Source of the DNA: Chrysaora quinquecirrha
Taxonomy: Eukaryota > Cnidaria > Scyphozoa > Semaeostomeae > Pelagiidae
Reading direction: 5' to 3'
Assembly: GCA_014526335.1 (NCBI GenBank)
Contig: JACTAT010000061.1
Coordinates: 2,475,553 to 2,539,552, forward strand
DNA: 64,000 nt
In this document: positions 1 through 10,480 of the stretch, piece after piece
Position numbering within the stretch: the first letter of the stretch is position 1
How the letters are laid out: each line of letters opens with the position of its first letter
Translations under genes and position numbers: made by a program
The notes under the pieces: generated by a model
Told to the model about the DNA's origin: nothing
Databases searched by the model: none
Seen by the model: only the letters and a program-made list of their open reading frames with translations

Positions 1-330
1 ATTTTTAGATGCCAATTAGACACCATGAAATTTCAATGATTTTAGACTTTTTAAACACCCAGTGGACATGATCCTTATTAGGTGGTATCTTTTGTGCATT
101 ACTTTGTTGGATTATTATGCTTACCGTGGTGGTATTTTTTGCGTACTGTGGTGGATATGCACTTCCATGGTGGACAATTATGCTTGTTGTGGTGGTATAT
201 TTCTCGTACTGTTGATACTGAGGTGGATAAGCACTAGGATAAGCACATACTATTATGCTGAATGTGGTGGTATTTTTTTAATACTATGGTGGATAAGCAG
301 CACTATGGTTGGTTATTGTATTTAATTTAT
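1..330. repeat. Degenerate GGTGG-rich minisatellite
   Basis: Imperfect direct repeats built on a phrase like 'tgtggtggtattttttgcgt' followed by 'ggtggataagcac'. At least four copies can be read between about 80 and 320. They lie in the intron upstream of the first visible CEP95-like exon. Related copies occur about 42 kb away, at 41,968-42,046 in a KATNIP intron. An open frame of 87 codons here is Tyr/Trp/Ile-rich because of the repeat and is not treated as a gene. Confidence 0.7.
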
Positions 331-378
331 TTTTGTGAGAAATTTCGGTAATCTGCAAAGAATTTTTGTGCATTTCAG

Positions 379-3300
379 AAGAAGATGATTCAAACCTCTT
401 GCCAGATGATCATGATATTTTATCTGATGTTATTCAAGAAGAATTTGGAGAATCATCAAACAGGTCTAGAGATATTTCTAATAAGAAATCACTTCATGAA
501 TCAGGTCATTTGGACTTGAACAGTTATATGATTGTCAAAGAGCAGCCTACACGAGATGATCTGGAGGTATGTTTTCCAGATTTGAAACAATTTGAAATTA
601 AGACCCCGTTTACACTATGCCAGTACAAGATGAATATGGTACGAAATGAATATGTTTGCAAACCAGCTTCATTTGAAGACATTGTGCAAACACCTGAATG
701 CAAGCAAATTAAGACTGCTTGCTTGCTTTTGGCTAGGCTACATTTGACTTTATAGAACAATCTTACCTTTCCCCTGCAGAGTCAGTCAAGTTTAGACTTC
801 ACAGCCGATAGCTTATTCAATATTGAAGGAAGAAAAACAGTTGTAAATTGTCAGCCTGCTCCAGCTACAGTCCAGATGCCTCCGTTTGCTTATTTCTCGT
901 CGTCTGGCTCAAATTCCACCGAAGATCTTACTAAAGAAGCAATCGCATATCAAGAGAAGGCAAATACGTAAGTATTTAAAAGTTCTCGATTATGACGTCA
1001 ATGATTTACCGTAATGACTCGGTCAAGCGCACGTTGTGTTTGATTATTTTTCAATTTTGATGGTGCTGTAATTGGGAATGCGCTTTATTGCGGAATTGCG
1101 CTAAACGAGACGAGCCAGACTAAGACATGTATTAAGGATGTTCTATTTTGGCAGCTACCGGTCTTAAAAATAACGACTACAGATTTCAAGCGGTAGATCT
1201 TCAGTAAATATATTCCAGTGAAGCAAGAGTATATATTTAATTGTAACTAGATTTTTCGACTAGATTTTTCGCTCGACTTTTCACTACATATTCTAGCGAG
1301 GTATAGTGATCTAGCAAACGGCTATACATAATATTGTACTCTTTTCCAACAGCCCTGGAAAGAAAGATTTCAGTCGTCTGTCATCTTCTAAGCAAAGGAA
1401 GAATGAGCATGATTCCAAACGTCAGAAACCCAATGAAAAATCTCAGAAAAACACTCCTGGATTCACTTCGACTATGCAAAACCAGAAGCAAGCAAAACAG
1501 GTTAGAATAAGTTGTATTTCAGGTAACTTTGTAACGTGGGAAAAGAACAAGCTTTGTAGATAACAAGAGGCTAAAATCCGGGCAATTTTGTTTTGAAATC
1601 TTAGGAACTATGTATATTGATACGCTTAACAAAGAAAACAAGTAAAAATTGCTTCAAGGACTAACGGAATCCACCCGTGTTGAAGCAAGTTTTGCCGTTG
1701 ATCCCCCTGTAAAGCACTTGCTCCAACTGAGGAACTACGTCGCCTAAAAAATACAATAAGCAATAATAAGTATGGTCCTTTTCATTTCTTCTAGCCATCA
1801 GCTTCAGCGTCCGTCTCTTCTGGTAGTTGGCCAAGTATCTTATCAGCTAACGAATTGAACACTCCTTCTGCAAAAGCAGCTTCTTCCTTCAAAGATGATG
1901 CTAACAGACAAACAAATATCCGATCAAGAGATATTGATAACGCAAGTGAAAAATCAAGTGATAGTTCGGGATCATCCGTTGTTCATAAACATACTCATCA
2001 TCATTATTATCATTACCCTGAAACAAAAGGTCTGTAGATTAACATTTACTGCAAATGAAATGTCGAATAACCCTCGTGAACATCCAGCTACTGTATACCC
2101 GTGAATCTCCAACTCCAGCACGTTGTTTCGAATGTTATTTCTTCATATGTAGTTTTTGATCATGGACTCGTATTCAGCACCAAAACTTTGGTATAGATCT
2201 AAATATGAATTTTCTTACTTTCGTTTTCTTGGTAGACTTGCGCTCCTCGGTTTCTTATCGCTTCCTTGATGCGGAGGAGATTTTTCCTGTCTCCTTCGCG
2301 GAAGCTATCACTGATTATCTTCCACAGTGGAGATCCATAATGTTACAAGCATCGTTACTCTATTTATAGTTAAAAATATGTACAGTACATAATGTCATAA
2401 TTCTCCAGCTATCTATGCCACATGATCTGGGTTTCTGATCCTTCACACTGTACTGAAATAAAAAGAAGCAGAGCTGGAGCTATTCTATGTTCGTGACTCT
2501 TATTTGGTCACGATAAGAATGCCAAAATCCATTATTAATTATGCTGCAGCTAATGACTAATGTCTCACACCTAGCGAATTTTTCGGGGAAGTCTCTTGCA
2601 GATTTTCAATTTTTGCTTGATTTTCCTAGATATCGGGAAAAGAAAACAAGATGAAAGTGGGAAAAGAAAACAAGATGAAAGTATAAATTCCTGGAAACCA
2701 GAATCAAAATTATCATCTTCGAAGAAATCGAACTCTGCAAGCTCATTGGCTAGATCTGAACAATCGAAATTGCTACCTGGTGATCTAATTGGACAATTAA
2801 AGGACCAATCAGATAATAGTCGTGACATCAATAATAGCAAAGCAGAGAGAAGTCGAAGTGCAGTGAGTAATTCTATTGGCCATCAGATCTCTGCTACTCC
2901 AGTTGTTCAAGGATCTTCGAATCATAACTCCAGTATGGGCAGATCTGTTAACAGGAGTGTTCACTTGGATAAAAGCAAAAGGGACGGAACAGAGAATAGT
3001 AAAATGAAGGAAATTGCTGGTAATACATCAATTCTAGGTCAGTACTTTATGCTATTCAATTTTATTCTGCAAGGAAGGAGGGTTATGATAGTGGAAGGTC
3101 GTACATTAGTAAAAGCTTTGATTGTATGGCTTGAAACACACCTTTTCAAAGAGGTCTGGGTCAGCGTGACATTTTCTGGAAGATGGCGGACATCTTGAGT
3201 AAGGGAATCCTCTCCGCATGCATCAATCTAGCTTAGGAGAGTTAGCGCAGTAAACTTTAGTAAATTTTTAAATTATATATCTTTTTTTCACTTTTACTCT

Positions 3301-6300
3301 AATGAAACTTGAACTCAAAGGAAAATTTACTGCATTACCCTTCCTGAAGGAAGTGCAATACAGTTCGTTGCACATGGAGAGGATTCCCTTACTCAAGATG
3401 TCCGCCATCTTCCAGAAAAATGTCGTGGTGCTGTTATCGGTGCGGTGCTTGAGTACACCACCCTTAGGTAGAATATCGAACTCAAGATCGTTATATTTTT
3501 GCAGGATCGAAAGATGCTCCGTCTATTCGTGTTCGCTCAGTGCAGACATCAGTCTCGGATATGCCAGAGATGCTAGAGCAACCAAAACCTACAGCAACTC
3601 AGCAAGCATCTTCGATTGTCCAACAAGAGAACAGAGATGGGTCAAATTCGGACACACAACGTTCAGTTCTTTCGTCAGTATCTGAGCTAAACGATCTGCT
3701 AAATAGACATCCTGGGCAGAGGCAAGAAGTTGGCAGCAGATTTGATGTGTTACAAGAACTGGAGAAAAAATTGCAGGTAGTGATATGAAAGAAATCTTTG
3801 TAAATCCCAAGTATTTTTGCAAATCCGAAAATCTCGATCAATTCCGCTAGGATTCGGGTAATATTTTTTATGAATATTTAGAATATACTTGTGTACAGTA
3901 TACTGTAGAAGAAAAACACAAAGTCTGCAAACGTGACGTGAAATACTTATCTGAAATGCATATTGTATGCGTGTTTTTAGAAATTTAAGGGATGGTAACA
4001 TAAACAGTTAGTCCTCGTATAAGAAGCATTCACACTGCAAAATTTATTTGATGGTGCTGCTGCACCGGGGGGCTAACTTGTATTGTTCCTTACACTGCGT
4101 GCCACCCATGTGGGTAACTTCTGCAGCAATAATTTCCCTACATATGGGTTTGTTTTTCAAAAAGAATCTCTACAAATGAGTAGCAAGACATGCATTGCTT
4201 TTAAAAGCCTGATTATTTTTTTGTATTTAGTGTCCATCCGTTGGTGCAAATTGGTAAAATGCGTTTTGGTTTTCAGCGCAAAGTCTGTTCGCAAAATTAA
4301 GAGTTGCCTCAGGTGTAAAGATTGGGTCCAAAGTTTGAGATATTGGTACAAGCGGGTAGAGGATTACTTTGTTTTTCTATACATGTGTTCCACGAGTAAC
4401 AGAATTTATCGAAACATTAGGATGGGTTTGGAAAACCTGAGCAACACGCCTAGACTTTTGAACCATGGATTTTATGCGACACCTATTCTTTTCCGAATTT
4501 TCAAAATTGTTTTTAATGTTGATTTCTGCAGGAAGTTCGAGCCTCTGTTGCTGAAATCGAAGCAAATGAAAATGACGAGAAGACATCGACTGAGGACAAT
4601 ATCAAAGAGCTAAGACGATTCCTTGACAAAGCCAGTAGGAGTTCTAAGCTGGGTTTATTTGAGGATGGGATGCAACAAAGAAAAACAGAATCTATTTGCA
4701 GCGACAGTGAATTTGGTAAGAAACACTATTTTTATACGAAACAGTTGGTCTGAGTTGAGGCCGGAGTTCGTTCTTTAATTATTCAATGAAATGAGGCTGA
4801 AAGTTATGATAAATTTTTTTCTGTTCAGATTATGGAGAAAGGAAAAGAGAATCTCAATACACTGTTGCTGAAAAGGAGTATGGTGTTGATAAACGAAGAA
4901 ATGATAGAATTAAAGAAACAAAATCCATTCAGATTGTCGGTATGTGTTGTTGTTGTTAGAGGAAATACTCGATGCCACTACAAATTGAAAGCTTTCGTTA
5001 ACATGAAAGTCACATTTTCGGAGCGTCAAAAGTTTTAAGGCCCTGGCCAAACGATTCAACATTGTTGAATTTGTTTTACAACAAATGTTTGACGGTTTGG
5101 CCACGTCTAACAACATTGCTGTCCAACATTTTGGAATGACGAAGTTATTACTAGCAAGAACGGCTAATTGCTTAGAAATGTTACTAGTTGCTGAAATGTT
5201 CCAAGTTCTTGAATTTTGACAATAACAGAAGGAACGTTTGACAAGCAATTTTTGGAAAGGCAGCAAAACAATCAAACATTGTTTGACAAGCAAGAGTAAG
5301 CAAAATTTGTGGCGTGATGTTTTTGAGAAAGTTCAAAAACATTTTTTGCTTCACGCAAGCAAACAAATGTTAGACGAGCAATGTTTTTGAACATTGCCAA
5401 ACGGTCAAACATATATACACGTTTTTTTTATAAGGAACCTTTTGTCTGAGTTGAGGCTGGAGTTCCTTAATTTTTCAACAAAATGAGGCTGAAAGTTCCT
5501 TATACTGTTCCTTGTCGTGGGATATGTATAAATACTAATTTTTATAGCAAATTCATGGAAACTATTCATCATTTCTTACTTTAAGGATAAATAGAGCCTT
5601 TTGGGGAAGAACGATATATTGTACTTATGTTCCTTTTCGTACAAACTGTCTTGTTCTTTAAAAAAGAGTTTCTTAGTTTTTCATCCGAGCCTCGACAGTT
5701 CCTTAAAGTTCCTTAATTTTTTGGGAATTTTCAGCCTCGAGTTCCTTATAAAGGTGTTCCTTATAAAAAAAACGTGTATACATCAAAATAAGGATAATAT
5801 GATTTGTTGCTAAAATAAAATGCTGACACTTGTTTCGATGTTGATAAATTTCTTTAAAGTTTCTTTTTAACAACCTTGCATTCCCCTTCCTAAAAGCAAA
5901 ACTTTCTCTTTGCAGAGTCAAGTAGCAACGATGATGAAATTTTGCCAGGAGTTTTACAGCGAAGAAAAAAGAAAGTAGCATTTCAAGAAATCGGAAAAGA
6001 AAGTAGAGATGAAAGACTCGATAGACTTGTTAGATTATTAAAAACAGAAGAAAAAGAAAACGACCAAGCCATTGCTAGAGTCAAGGGAAAATATTCAAAA
6101 GATTTTCACGATTTTAAAGAAAAACAAGCAGAAAAATCAAAGAAAATAAAAATTCAATTGGAAAAACTTCAAAATCGGTATTTAAATATAAAAAATGTTT
6201 AACAGTTTAGAAATATCTTATGTTTTGAACTTCGAGCCATGCTCATTCTCGAACACTTAAAATCAATTTTCAAAAATTAATAGGGAAAAAATCCAAAATA

Positions 6301-9300
6301 TGCTCCCGTGCGGGGAATCGAACCCCGGCCGCGGCGGTGAGAGCGCCGAATCCTAACCACTAGACCACACGGGACATGCTTAGAATGAGCAGGAATTCTA
6401 GAGAAATTCTTGTTTTCTTTCAGGAGAAATCGAAGCCCCTTCTCTTGAAAACGACTCCAAATAAAAGTGCAAGTAGGTTGGCGCGAATTTATGGGTCAAG
6501 ATCAAGAAAACCTGAGCGTTCACCTTGTAAACCGAGGAAAAGAAGTGCGTCATCGAGTCCTGTACCAAGAGCCAGAAGGAGAGGCAGGCGTAAGTTTATT
6601 GAACTGTATTGTATTTTAGATTTTAGAAAATTTTGAAGAACTTCTAAAAATTTTGCTTGAAAAATGTTTGATCTATGTTTGAACAATGTTTGATCTATGT
6701 TTGAAAAACGTTGAAGAACTTCTAAAAATTTTGCTTGAAAAATGTTTGATCTATGTTTGAACAATGTTTGATCTATGTTTGAAAAACGTTTTATCAATGG
6801 TTCAAAATGTTTTATAAATGTTTGAAGAATGTTTTAACAACTTCAATGTTTGAAAATCGTTTGAACAATGTTTGTGCAATCGTTGATCAATGTTTCTTCA
6901 ATAGTAATTTTTAAACAATGTTTGATAAATGTTTCATCTATGTTTGAGCAACGTTTTATCAATACTTGACAAATGTTTGATTAATCTTCAAACAATGCTT
7001 GTTCAATATTTGAACAATATATCAACAATGTTTGAAAAGTTTTTCACCAATCTTTGAACTATTTAAAAATGTTTGAGCAATGTTTAAGCAATATTTGATC
7101 ATTGTTTGAGAATTGTTTTAAAAAATGTTGGATCTTTATTTGAGCAACGTTTTATCAATGCTTGCAATTGTTTGATCAATTCTTGGACAATATTAGAACA
7201 ATGTTTTAAAAACCTGGTTCTATCAGTGTTTGATCAGTTTGTCTAGTATGTTATTCCTTATTTTCGTAGTTGTTCTAGAAGAAGATGATATAATTCCTGT
7301 TATGGAGGAAGAATTTCCACATTTATATCTGTCTCCAGTTACTGCAAAACTAATGTGGCAGAAACAGATGCATCAGATATCGAATCTGACAAAAGCTTCA
7401 CAGCTGAGGAAGCCGACGAAGATTCAAAAGCAGATTGAAGATGCTAAGAAGAAACAAGATGCTCTTATGAATATCATGAAAAAGGAATTGGAGCATAATA
7501 AAAGATTGGTGAGTTTAGGTGCTGAAGATGCTGAATTCATTTGAAGGTGCTATGGCGTCGTGGTGTAATCATGTTGACTCGTGGTGTCAGGAGCTAAGTG
7601 TGGTTAGGGTTCGAGCCCAGCCACGGTATCGTCACAGCCAGAGTCGAGGTCTTGATTAGTTAACCAACTACCTTGGTCCTTGAGACTGGCGGCAAAACAC
7701 CATTTCAACTTCACCCACCTTTACCGTTTAAAAATAACTAATAGCTGGCAAGCTCAACTGTCGCTAATTTTGTTTTACAGAAAGAAACAAAAGAAAAGGC
7801 AAACCAGCAAAGACTTGTAAAAACAAAACTTAGAGAACGAAGGCTGGCCTCAGCTCGAGCGAGACGTTACTATGATGAATATCAAGTACGCATGCGTGCA
7901 CGAATGCTCAAAAGACGCACGAAAGAAGAAAAGGTAAAATGGCCTAAAGTTTCATCATCATCATTGAACCATAGCAATATCATGCCGTTGGTGAACCCAT
8001 CGTTTGACATCTTTCTTCAATCTTCTCCTGTCCTCTGCTTTTCTACACAGCTCATTTAGACTTTTCATAGAACATTCCTTCAAATCATCTGTTCCGTTCC
8101 TTTTTGGTCTTCCCCTTTGTTTATTATTAATAGTAATACAAACTTATTAATATATTTCTCGCAGATTTTCAAACATTTATTCGAAGATGCACTTGAAATT
8201 CAGAAGCAAAGAGTAAGGGAATTACGGAGGTATGCAAAGGAGCAAAGAGAAATGGACGCAAAAGCAAAACAAAATGAACTTGAATCTTTGGAAAACTTGT
8301 ATCCTTTATCTTCAAATAAATATCCTATATAATTCATATCTTTTATCTCCTATATATATTAACGGACCATAAAATGTATGCTTAATATCGAGTACCGTTA
8401 GGTTTAAAGCCTGTCTACTTTGAGGTCTCTAAAAAGATTCCCCCTTTTTAATCGAACCTGGACTTGCAGTTCTATCAAAGACGACTTGGGCAAGTCCAAA
8501 TTGAACCTTACAATAACTACAATATCTTACAATAGTTTTACCCCAACAACTTTCAACTTTCTTTTCCTAAATATATTTTTCCCTTTCCCCATTTTGATAT
8601 CAAGTAGTATTAAGACCCAATTAGGGAGGTCAAAGTGTCCCATATCTCCACAGATTTTTTTCAGCATATCCCTTATTCCCTCTATGGTATCTCCAAGAAT
8701 TTCAGAAAAATATCCTGTATACCGTTTATTCTTTCCAGAATTAACCCTCATCCCTTTTTTCTGGAAATGTCTCATATCCCTGATGCATTAATGGGGCTCT
8801 GTATTGCACATAAAAGGGACTGTCAAGACTGCAATTACACTAACGAACCGTACTCAATATTAACAAGAGGGAGAATGTGGCTGGAAAACCGCTTTTTTGA
8901 AAGGGTTTCAACAAGTTTTAGTTATATCAATCCATTTATGCTTTCAATCTCTTGATTTTCTCTTTAACATTACAAAGTTATCGAGATCGATTTGCAATGA
9001 TGGCTGACTCAGTAGCAAGAGAGAGGTACGAGATACAAATCAGACAAAAAGCACAAAGCAAGGTTCGTCAAACGCTTTTGAATATTCTATCCTTTTACCC
9101 CTTTGCTGCTTTTATCTTCTTTACTGAGATCAAGCTTTCCTCTTTTCTTGCGCGCCTATATTCTTTGTATACAGTCATTCTTGGGGCAGTTCACTCCTTG
9201 GAAATCTTGTACACCTTTGCTGGAAGTCCATTTGCTTTCAAGGAAATCCCTAGAAATCCTTTTGTTTTAATAGAAGTCTCGCATGCTTGTTGGAAGAGTG

Positions 9301-10006
9301 AAATGCCCCTTGCTTTGCTGTCTCTTAGTCCACACTGTATTATTCTAACTCACAGACCAGTCCACTACTATCTTTTATAAAGCCCCAGCCATTAATCAGT
9401 TATCATGATGATAGAGAACAGACTTACGTGGCGTTGACCTAACATTTGAGCGGCGTAACGCAGTTTAGGCTCCATTCGTTCAGGAATTAAAGGGCCCCCG
9501 AGCAAAAGGGGTCCCCGAGAAATTTTTCGTATTATCTGGTTTTTGGACATAAGGCCTTCCCATAAACAGTCACTAGCCAGGAGACATGTAACGTGCTTTT
9601 GCAAAGTTCTAAAGGGCATGCTTTCAAAAATTTTCTCACTACTCTAAGCCCCCTCCCCCTCATCTTACTAAGTTCCTACGGGCCCCGAGCGTCTCCGTTA
9701 CGCCACTGAGCCAACCTCTCATTTCACCGTCTTTTGCTCTTAATTTTTTCTTCAGATGCATTCTCGCGCTGTTATATAATTTCCCTCATAACAGGAGTAA
9801 ATTCAAGAGACATTCAAATAAGACTTTGTCGTTTTTCATAGATTGCTGAAAAGATGAGAAAAGCCATCAGACAGCGAATGGAGAATGATATTCGTGAATT
9901 GCAAGAGGAATTAGTCCGAGAAGAAGATTCTACTTATTTTCGTCAACTCGATGCTGAGAACCTAAAGAGAGAATTTCAATTAGCGACTTACAAGACTCGG
10001 TTATAA
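379..10006 (+). CDS. CEP95: CEP95-like centrosomal coiled-coil protein, 5'-partial, 15 exons
   Basis: Visible exons: 379-566, 780-967, 1353-1500, 1795-2029, 2630-3037, 3505-3776, 4532-4715, 4829-4939, 5916-6177 (or 6196), 6424-6589, 7279-7508, 7781-7933, 8165-8298, 8978-9062, 9842-10006 (TAA 10004-10006). Phases agree at every junction except exon 9 to 10. There the good donor at 6178 breaks the frame, and a weak gtttaa donor at 6197 keeps it. The product is about 980 residues without its N-terminus. The first part is Ser/Lys/Asn-rich and probably disordered (exons 1-10). The last five exons form a long charged coiled coil with signatures such as RRYYDEYQVRMRARM, QKQRVRELRRYAKEQRE, NFYRDRFAMMADS and FRQLDAENLKREFQLA. 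These match my recollection of the CEP95 C-terminus, which localises to centrosomes and spindle poles. The N-terminal CH-like domain expected for the family would lie upstream of the window. Human CEP95 is about 820 residues, so the disordered part is longer here. Introns hold many mobile elements. Another coiled-coil centrosomal protein is possible. Confidence 0.75.
3138..3450. mobile_element. MITE family F, copy 1
   Basis: Long terminal inverted repeats. The left side reads '...ttctggaagatggcggac' then 'atcttgagtaagggaatcct'; the right side reads 'aggattcccttactcaagat' then 'gtccgccatcttccag'. It lies in a CEP95-like intron and runs out of exon 5. A second copy with longer ends lies at 34,222-34,680 in KATNIP. 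No coding capacity. Confidence 0.75.
4727..4825. mobile_element. MITE family B fragment
   Basis: Matches the left part of the full copy at 5414-5780 (shared phrases 'gtctgagttgaggc', 'ggagttc', 'aaatgaggctgaaagtt'). Only the internal left third remains. Intronic, ending immediately before the CEP95-like exon at 4829. Confidence 0.6.
5035..5413. mobile_element. MITE family A, copy 1 (AACATTGTTTG-rich)
   Basis: Begins 'aaggccctggccaaacg' and is filled with alternating 'aacattg' / 'caatgtttg' words and 'gccacgtc'. This is the pattern of a short inverted-repeat element whose ends carry 'ggccttggccaaacgatcaa'. The right end is missing: family B starts directly at 5414. Other copies lie at 10,084, 30,567, 32,866, 47,440 and 48,604. 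Confidence 0.7.
5414..5780. mobile_element. MITE family B, full-length copy
   Basis: About 367 bp with near-perfect terminal inverted repeats: 'tatacacg' plus a T-run plus 'ataaggaac' on the left, and the mirror 'gttccttat' plus an A-run plus 'cgtgtata' on the right. The TA-rich ends hide the target duplication; a TA site (Tc1/mariner style) fits. No coding capacity. Another near full-length copy is at 20,863-21,231. Confidence 0.75.
6286..6291 (-). terminator. Pol III terminator of tRNA-Glu
   Basis: TTTTTT on the minus strand, about 12 nt beyond the tRNA 3' end. Confidence 0.75.
6303..6374 (-). tRNA. tRNA-Glu(CTC)
   Basis: On the minus strand a 72-nt cloverleaf is visible. The acceptor stem TCCCGTG pairs with CACGGGA, discriminator G. 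The D-arm holds the A-box (TGGTCTAGTGG) and the anticodon loop carries CTC in the CGGCGCTCTCACCGCCG context typical of animal tRNA-Glu. The T-arm holds the B-box GGTTCGATTCC. No intron and no mismatch noticed. A six-T Pol III terminator (A6 on the plus strand, 6286-6291) follows about 12 nt downstream. It lies antisense in the CEP95-like intron between exons 9 and 10. Likely a functional gene rather than a SINE head, since no SINE body follows. Confidence 0.95.
6633..7225. repeat. TGTTTGA minisatellite
   Basis: Degenerate repeats of 'aatgtttgatc' and 'aatgtttgaacaatg'. It opens with a near-exact 78-bp duplication (starting at 6633 and again at 6711, sharing 'ttgaagaacttctaaaa'). The words resemble the interior of MITE family A, so the array may have grown from such an element. 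Located in the CEP95-like intron before exon 7279. Confidence 0.8.
7546..7730 (+). mobile_element. tRNA-derived SINE, family S1
   Basis: The head has an A-box-like 'tggcgtcgtggtgtaat' and a B-box 'gggttcgagccc'. It is followed by a conserved body ('cagagtcgaggtcttgatta', 'gactggcgg', 'acaccatttcaacttcac'). At least five other copies or pieces lie at 10,365-10,480, 27,860-28,000, 28,407-28,555, 42,525-42,700, 44,631-44,810 and 49,983-50,168. Confidence 0.8.
7961..8122 (-). pseudogene. 3' end of a non-LTR retrotransposon reverse-transcriptase ORF
   Basis: The minus strand encodes about 53 residues in one frame ending in a stop, with GRPKRNGTDDLKEC, then CRKAEDRRRLKKDVKRWVH and a short tail. 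The 'GRPK...D.K...A.DR..W' arrangement is typical of the extreme C-terminus of RTE/CR1-type LINE ORF2. After the stop come TGATGATGATGA repeats, like a LINE 3' microsatellite tail. It is 5'-truncated, as expected for LINE insertions, and intronic in the CEP95-like gene. Confidence 0.65.
8299..8977 (+). other. U12-type intron in the CEP95-like gene
   Basis: The donor is GTATCCTT, the minor-spliceosome consensus. The 3' end carries 'tctctttaac' about 10 nt before the acceptor AG at 8976-8977, close to the U12 branch-site consensus TTCCTTAAC. Splicing here yields the uninterrupted junction N-F-Y-R-D-R-F. Confidence 0.85.
9448..9709. mobile_element. Degenerate hAT-like element
   Basis: The right end 'cgttacgccactg' is the inverse of 'cagtggcgtaacg', a common hAT terminal motif. 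The left end shows a diverged 'gcggcgtaacg'. The interior is rich in 'gggccccgag' and 'gggcccccgag' inverted words. No coding capacity and no clear target duplication. It lies in the last CEP95-like intron. Confidence 0.45.
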
Positions 10007-10083
10007 CAATCTATTTTCGCTCCCGTTTTCGTGAGTATATTTTTTGAGCTACTATCAGCTTGCTTTTTTACTAACGCAAATAC

Positions 10084-10363
10084 TTAAGCCTTGGCCAAAG
10101 GACCAAACAATGTTTGTCCAATGTTTGAAATTTCCTTATCAAGCAATGTTTGAACGTCTGGCCACGTCACAAAACATTGCTTGACAACCGAAAATCCACA
10201 AAATTTATTGCGGAGTGTTTTAAAATAATTCTAAAAAATTTGTTATATGACGCAGGCAAAAATGTTAGACAAACAGTGTTTTGCGACTTGGCAGACATTA
10301 AACATTTTGCTTGACAAGCCAAATTTCAATTTCAAACAAGGTTTGACCACTTCCACAGGCCAT
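10084..10363. mobile_element. MITE family A, copy 2
   Basis: Starts 'ttaagccttggccaaa' and contains 'caatgtttgaacgtctggcc', 'acgtcacaaaacattgcttg' and 'ttgacaagccaaatttc'. It ends near 'caggcc', where an S1 SINE tail begins. Confidence 0.7.
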
Positions 10364-10364
10364 A

Positions 10365-10480
10365 TAGCGTCGAGCATCAGCAATAGTAGCATCAAAGGGA
10401 GGGTAGAGGTCTATTTAGCTCATCTGCTTCTGAGATCCTGCTGACTGGCGCTGAATACACCATTTTACCTTCACAAATAA
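10365..10480 (+). mobile_element. S1 SINE, 3' fragment
   Basis: Retains only the SINE tail ('gaggtct...', 'gagatcctgctgactggcgc', 'gaatacaccattttaccttc'). It abuts MITE copy A2. Confidence 0.6.
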
